DNA from: Clostridiales bacterium
GTDB taxonomy: Bacteria; Bacillota; Clostridia; Peptostreptococcales; NVVX01
DNA length: 16,536 nt
Direction: 5' to 3'
NCBI GenBank assembly: GCA_021129785.1
Contig: JAJOKQ010000081.1
Coordinates: forward strand, 1 to 16,536
This document shows positions 14,184 through 16,536 of this stretch, in pieces (position 1 is the first letter of the stretch; each line of letters begins with the position of its first letter). The notes beneath the pieces are model-generated. The model saw nothing but the letters and a program-made list of their open reading frames with translations. It did not search any database and was not told where the DNA came from. A program made the position numbers and the translations under genes.

Positions 14184-14501
14184 ATGCTAGAATTGACTAA
14201 GGCAAACTTTGAATCTGAAGTCCTGAAATCTGAAGGGTTAGTACTAGTTGACTTTTGGAGCGATGGTTGCGAACCATGCAAAGCTTTAATGCCAGATATT
14301 TTGGATTTAAAAGAGCAGTATGGCGAAAAAATTAAGTTTTCAAAATTAAATACTACTAAAGCTAGAAGGTTAGCAATTAAGGAAAGAGTTTTAGGCCTTC
14401 CAACAGTGTCTATTTATAAGGATGGAATAAAAGTAGATGAAGTAACTAAAGACGATGCAATAAAAGATAAGATTGAAGAAATGATAAAAAAACATATGTA
14501 A
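14184..14501 (+). CDS. trxA: Glycine-reductase-associated thioredoxin with GCEPC active site
   Basis: This 105-residue thioredoxin has its redox site in WSDGCEPCK, with Cys29 and Cys32. The canonical form is WCGPC; here Gly precedes the first Cys and Glu lies between the cysteines. Such atypical sites are known for thioredoxins in grd operons of amino-acid-fermenting clostridia and fit a dedicated partner for GrdA and TrxB. The cis-proline Pro73 is in GLPTVSIYK. AAAGGATG lies 8 bases before ATG. It lies 38 bases after trxB and 34 before grdE. It should reduce the oxidised selenoprotein A or complex after each catalytic cycle. Confidence 0.92.
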   Translation: MLELTKANFESEVLKSEGLVLVDFWSDGCEPCKALMPDILDLKEQYGEKIKFSKLNTTKARRLAIKERVLGLPTVSIYKDGIKVDEVTKDDAIKDKIEEMIKKHM

Positions 14502-14535
14502 TAGTTGCTTTCAAAATAAAAGCGAGGTGAAGTAT

Positions 14536-15822
14536 GTGCGTTTAGAATTAGGTAATATTTTTATCAAAGATGTAAAATTTTCGGGTGCAACAAAAGTTGA
14601 TGGTGGAGTTCTTTATATCAACAAAGAGGAAATGCTAAAAGAAATTGGTGGAGATGAGCATATAAAAAACATCGATATCGAATTAGCGCACCCTGGTGAT
14701 GAAATCAGAATTACTCCTGTAAAAGATGTTATTGAGCCAAGAGTAAAAGTAGAAGGACCAGGTGGAATTTTTCCGGGAATACTAAGCAAAGTAGACACTG
14801 TAGGTAGTGGACGTACTCATGCTTTAAAAAACGTAGCTGTAGTTACTGCTGGGAAAATAGTAGGTTTTCAAGAAGGTATAATTGACATGACTGGTATTGG
14901 AGCGGAATATACTCCGTTTTCAAAAAATCACAATGTAGTAGTAGTTTGTCAACCTGTTGATGGACTTAAGCAGTATGATCATGAAGCAGCAGTACGAATG
15001 ATAGGATTTAAGGCGGCGGCATACTTAGGTAAATTCGCTAAAGATATCACACCAGATGAAGTGAAAACTTATGAGACAGAACCTATTTTGGATTCAGTGA
15101 AAAAATACCCTGACCTACCTAAAGTAGGATACGTATACATGCTTCAAACACAAGGATTACTTCATGATACTTATGTATATGGAGTGGATGCTAAAAAGAT
15201 TGTACCAACTCTATTATATCCTACAGAAATAATGGACGGAGCAATTATTAGTGGAAACTGTGTGTCTGCTTGCGATAAAAATCCAACTTACGTGCATTTA
15301 AACAATGGGATTATTGAAGAACTTTATGAGAAGCATGGTAAAGAAATTAATTTTGTAGGTGTAATTATAACAAACGAGAATGTTTTCTTAGCTGACAAGG
15401 AAAGATCTTCTAACTGGACAGCTAAATTATGTAAATTTTTAGGATTAGACGGTGTTGTAATTTCTCAAGAAGGTTTCGGGAATCCTGACACTGACTTAAT
15501 TATGAATTGTAAGAAAATTGAGAGTGAAGGCATCAAAACTGTAATAGTAACTGATGAGTATGCTGGAAGAGATGGAGTTTCTCAATCACTTGCAGATGCA
15601 GACGAAAAAGCAGATGCAGTAGTTACTAATGGCAATGCTAATGAGACAATAATTTTGCCACCAATGAAAAAAATCATTGGAATGACAGACTATGTCGACG
15701 TAGTTGCAGGAGGTTTTGACGGAAGTTTAAGACCAGATGGTAGCATTGAAGTTGAAATTCAAGCAATTACTGGTGCTACAAATGAAACCGGATATGTTAC
15801 ATTATCAACAAAAGGATTTTAG
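14536..15822 (+). CDS. grdE: Glycine reductase protein B, alpha/beta subunit proprotein
   Basis: GrdE is a proprotein that cleaves itself at a cysteine to give two subunits of protein B, leaving a carbonyl (pyruvoyl-type) group that binds glycine as a Schiff base. I choose GTG 14536: the protein then begins MRLELGNIFIKDV like relatives and has 428 residues, with GAGGTGA (14524-14530) upstream. GTG 14527 lies inside that Shine-Dalgarno site and ATG 14534 is out of frame. With this start the cleavage motif GNCVSAC places the cysteine at residue 242, the position I recall for Eubacterium acidaminophilum GrdE. Other conserved blocks include VIEPRVKVEGPGG, TVGSGRTHALK and EYTPFSKNHN. The gene follows trxA and precedes grdA. 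Confidence 0.93.
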   Translation: MRLELGNIFIKDVKFSGATKVDGGVLYINKEEMLKEIGGDEHIKNIDIELAHPGDEIRITPVKDVIEPRVKVEGPGGIFPGILSKVDTVGSGRTHALKNVAVVTAGKIVGFQEGIIDMTGIGAEYTPFSKNHNVVVVCQPVDGLKQYDHEAAVRMIGFKAAAYLGKFAKDITPDEVKTYETEPILDSVKKYPDLPKVGYVYMLQTQGLLHDTYVYGVDAKKIVPTLLYPTEIMDGAIISGNCVSACDKNPTYVHLNNGIIEELYEKHGKEINFVGVIITNENVFLADKERSSNWTAKLCKFLGLDGVVISQEGFGNPDTDLIMNCKKIESEGIKTVIVTDEYAGRDGVSQSLADADEKADAVVTNGNANETIILPPMKKIIGMTDYVDVVAGGFDGSLRPDGSIEVEIQAITGATNETGYVTLSTKGF

Positions 15823-15889
15823 TAGAGTAAATGCGTAGCAGTACACTAGAAGTATAGGGAAAAAATATATTACTGAAAGGATGTTTCAT

Positions 15890-16366
15890 ATGTCATTATA
15901 TGATGGTAAAAAAGTTATCATTATCGGCGATAGAGATGGAATACCAGCCCCGGCGATTGAAGAATGCTTAAAGGAAACTGAAGCAGAGGTAGTATTTTCT
16001 GCAACAGAATGTTTTGTCTGAACGGCTGCAGGTGCTATGGATTTGGAAAACCAAAAAAGAGTTAAGGATTTAGTTGAGAAATACGGTGAGGAGAATGTAA
16101 TAGTTCTTCTAGGTGCAGCCGAAGCAGAAGCTTCAGGCTTAGCAGCAGAAACCGTAACAAATGGAGATCCTACTTTTGCAGGTCCTTTAGCAGGAGTCCA
16201 GTTAGGACTAAGAGTTTATCATGTAGTAGAAGAACAGTTTAAAGGCGAAGTTGATGGAGATATTTACGAAGATCAAATCGGCATGATGGAAATGGTACTT
16301 GATGTTGATGAAATAGTTAGCGAAATGACAGAAATAAGAAATGAATTTTGTAAGTTTAACGATTAG
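15890..16366 (+). CDS. grdA: Glycine reductase protein A, selenoprotein (in-frame UGA = Sec44)
   Basis: GrdA is the small selenoprotein that accepts the carboxymethyl group on selenium and passes it to protein C as a thioester. The full reading frame is 158 residues with one in-frame TGA at 16019-16021. The motif CFVU has Cys41 and Sec44, and the residue numbering agrees with known GrdA proteins. The sequence continues TAAGAMDLENQ, then VLLGAAEAEASGLAAETV, both conserved. A caller that treats TGA as stop would report only 16037-16366. AAAGGATG precedes ATG 15890. It lies 67 bases after grdE and 39 before grdB. Expression needs SelA-D functions encoded elsewhere. Confidence 0.96.
16019..16021 (+). 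other. Selenocysteine-encoding UGA in grdA
   Basis: TGA interrupts an otherwise continuous conserved GrdA frame directly after TGT TTT GTC, giving CxxU. A bacterial SECIS hairpin is expected in about the next 40 bases. A short loop containing GCAGGT closed by GGC/GCT (16024-16036) is visible, but I cannot establish the functional fold by eye. Confidence 0.95.
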
Positions 16367-16405
16367 TTCCATATCATTTCCTGAAAACAGGAGAGGGGGT
16401 AAAGC

Positions 16406-16536
16406 ATGAGCAAAAAAAGAGTTATTCATTATATTAATCAATTTTTCGCTGGTATCGGTGGAGAAGAAAAAGCTGATATCAAGCCTGAAATAAGAGAAGG
16501 GTTCGTTGGACCTGGAATGGCATTTAACAAAGCTAT
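16406..16536 (+). CDS. grdB: Glycine reductase protein B, gamma subunit, 3' partial
   Basis: Only the first 43 codons are in the window. The N-terminus KRVIHYINQFFAGIGGEEKA followed by GFVGPGMAFNKA is characteristic of GrdB. This is the selenocysteine-containing subunit of protein B that attacks the Schiff base of glycine on the GrdE-derived subunit. Its own UGA codon would lie beyond the right edge. A strong AGGAGAGGGGG site precedes ATG 16406. The order grdE-grdA-grdB is the usual one, so grdC and grdD are expected downstream. Confidence 0.93.
   Translation, partial: MSKKRVIHYINQFFAGIGGEEKADIKPEIREGFVGPGMAFNKA

Noticed and set aside
16208..16441. 77-codon minus-strand ORF across grdA and grdB
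   Set aside because: It is antisense to two conserved genes with no supporting features.

Overview
The window is AT-rich, uses strong Shine-Dalgarno sites (AGGAGG, AAGGAG) and sigma-A-type promoters, and carries a selenocysteine-dependent glycine reductase operon. Together these point to an anaerobic, amino-acid-fermenting member of the Clostridia. I cannot place it to genus from sequence alone.

Layout from left to right. (1) 3-786: the 3' part of a GGDEF-HD-GYP cyclic-di-GMP signalling gene, broken by one nonsense codon and two frameshifts. A DUF2225 zinc-ribbon protein gene overlaps its end by 4 bases. (2) 1611-5131: a corrinoid uptake operon made of a promoter, cobalamin riboswitch, riboswitch terminator, binding protein with an extra N-terminal copper-amine-oxidase-like domain, permease, ATPase and intrinsic terminator. 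(3) 5130-6980: a monocistronic secreted 5'-nucleotidase-family enzyme with a C-terminal LysM domain. It ends at a bidirectional terminator shared with the convergent typA/bipA gene. (4) 7002-8899: typA/bipA on the minus strand. It is split by a -1 frame change exactly at an A_AAA_AAG heptamer; joining the frames restores a normal 605-residue protein. (5) 8951-11438: trmL, preceded by a perfect inverted repeat, then a DUF4153 membrane protein with its own promoter. (6) 11442-12331: a small soluble chemotaxis-type transducer on the minus strand, bracketed by two copies of a 35-base direct repeat. (7) 12426 to the right edge: promoter, tandem glycine riboswitch, terminator, then grdX, trxB, trxA, grdE, grdA (in-frame UGA selenocysteine) and the start of grdB.

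How the genes work together. In the grd operon, NADPH reduces TrxB, TrxB reduces TrxA (atypical GCEPC active site), and TrxA regenerates the glycine reductase complex. GrdE and GrdB form the substrate-binding protein B, and GrdA is the selenoprotein that carries the carboxymethyl intermediate. The tandem glycine riboswitch most likely turns the operon on when glycine is present. The corrinoid operon is presumably repressed by cobalamin.

Most of the window is recognisable biology. The parts most worth a second look are the typA frame change at a canonical slippery heptamer, the same-direction homopolymer indels in typA and the HD-GYP gene, the 35-base repeats around the transducer gene, and the domain fusion in the corrinoid-binding protein. 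I saw no CRISPR array, tRNA, rRNA, transposase or prophage gene, and no clearly undescribed system.
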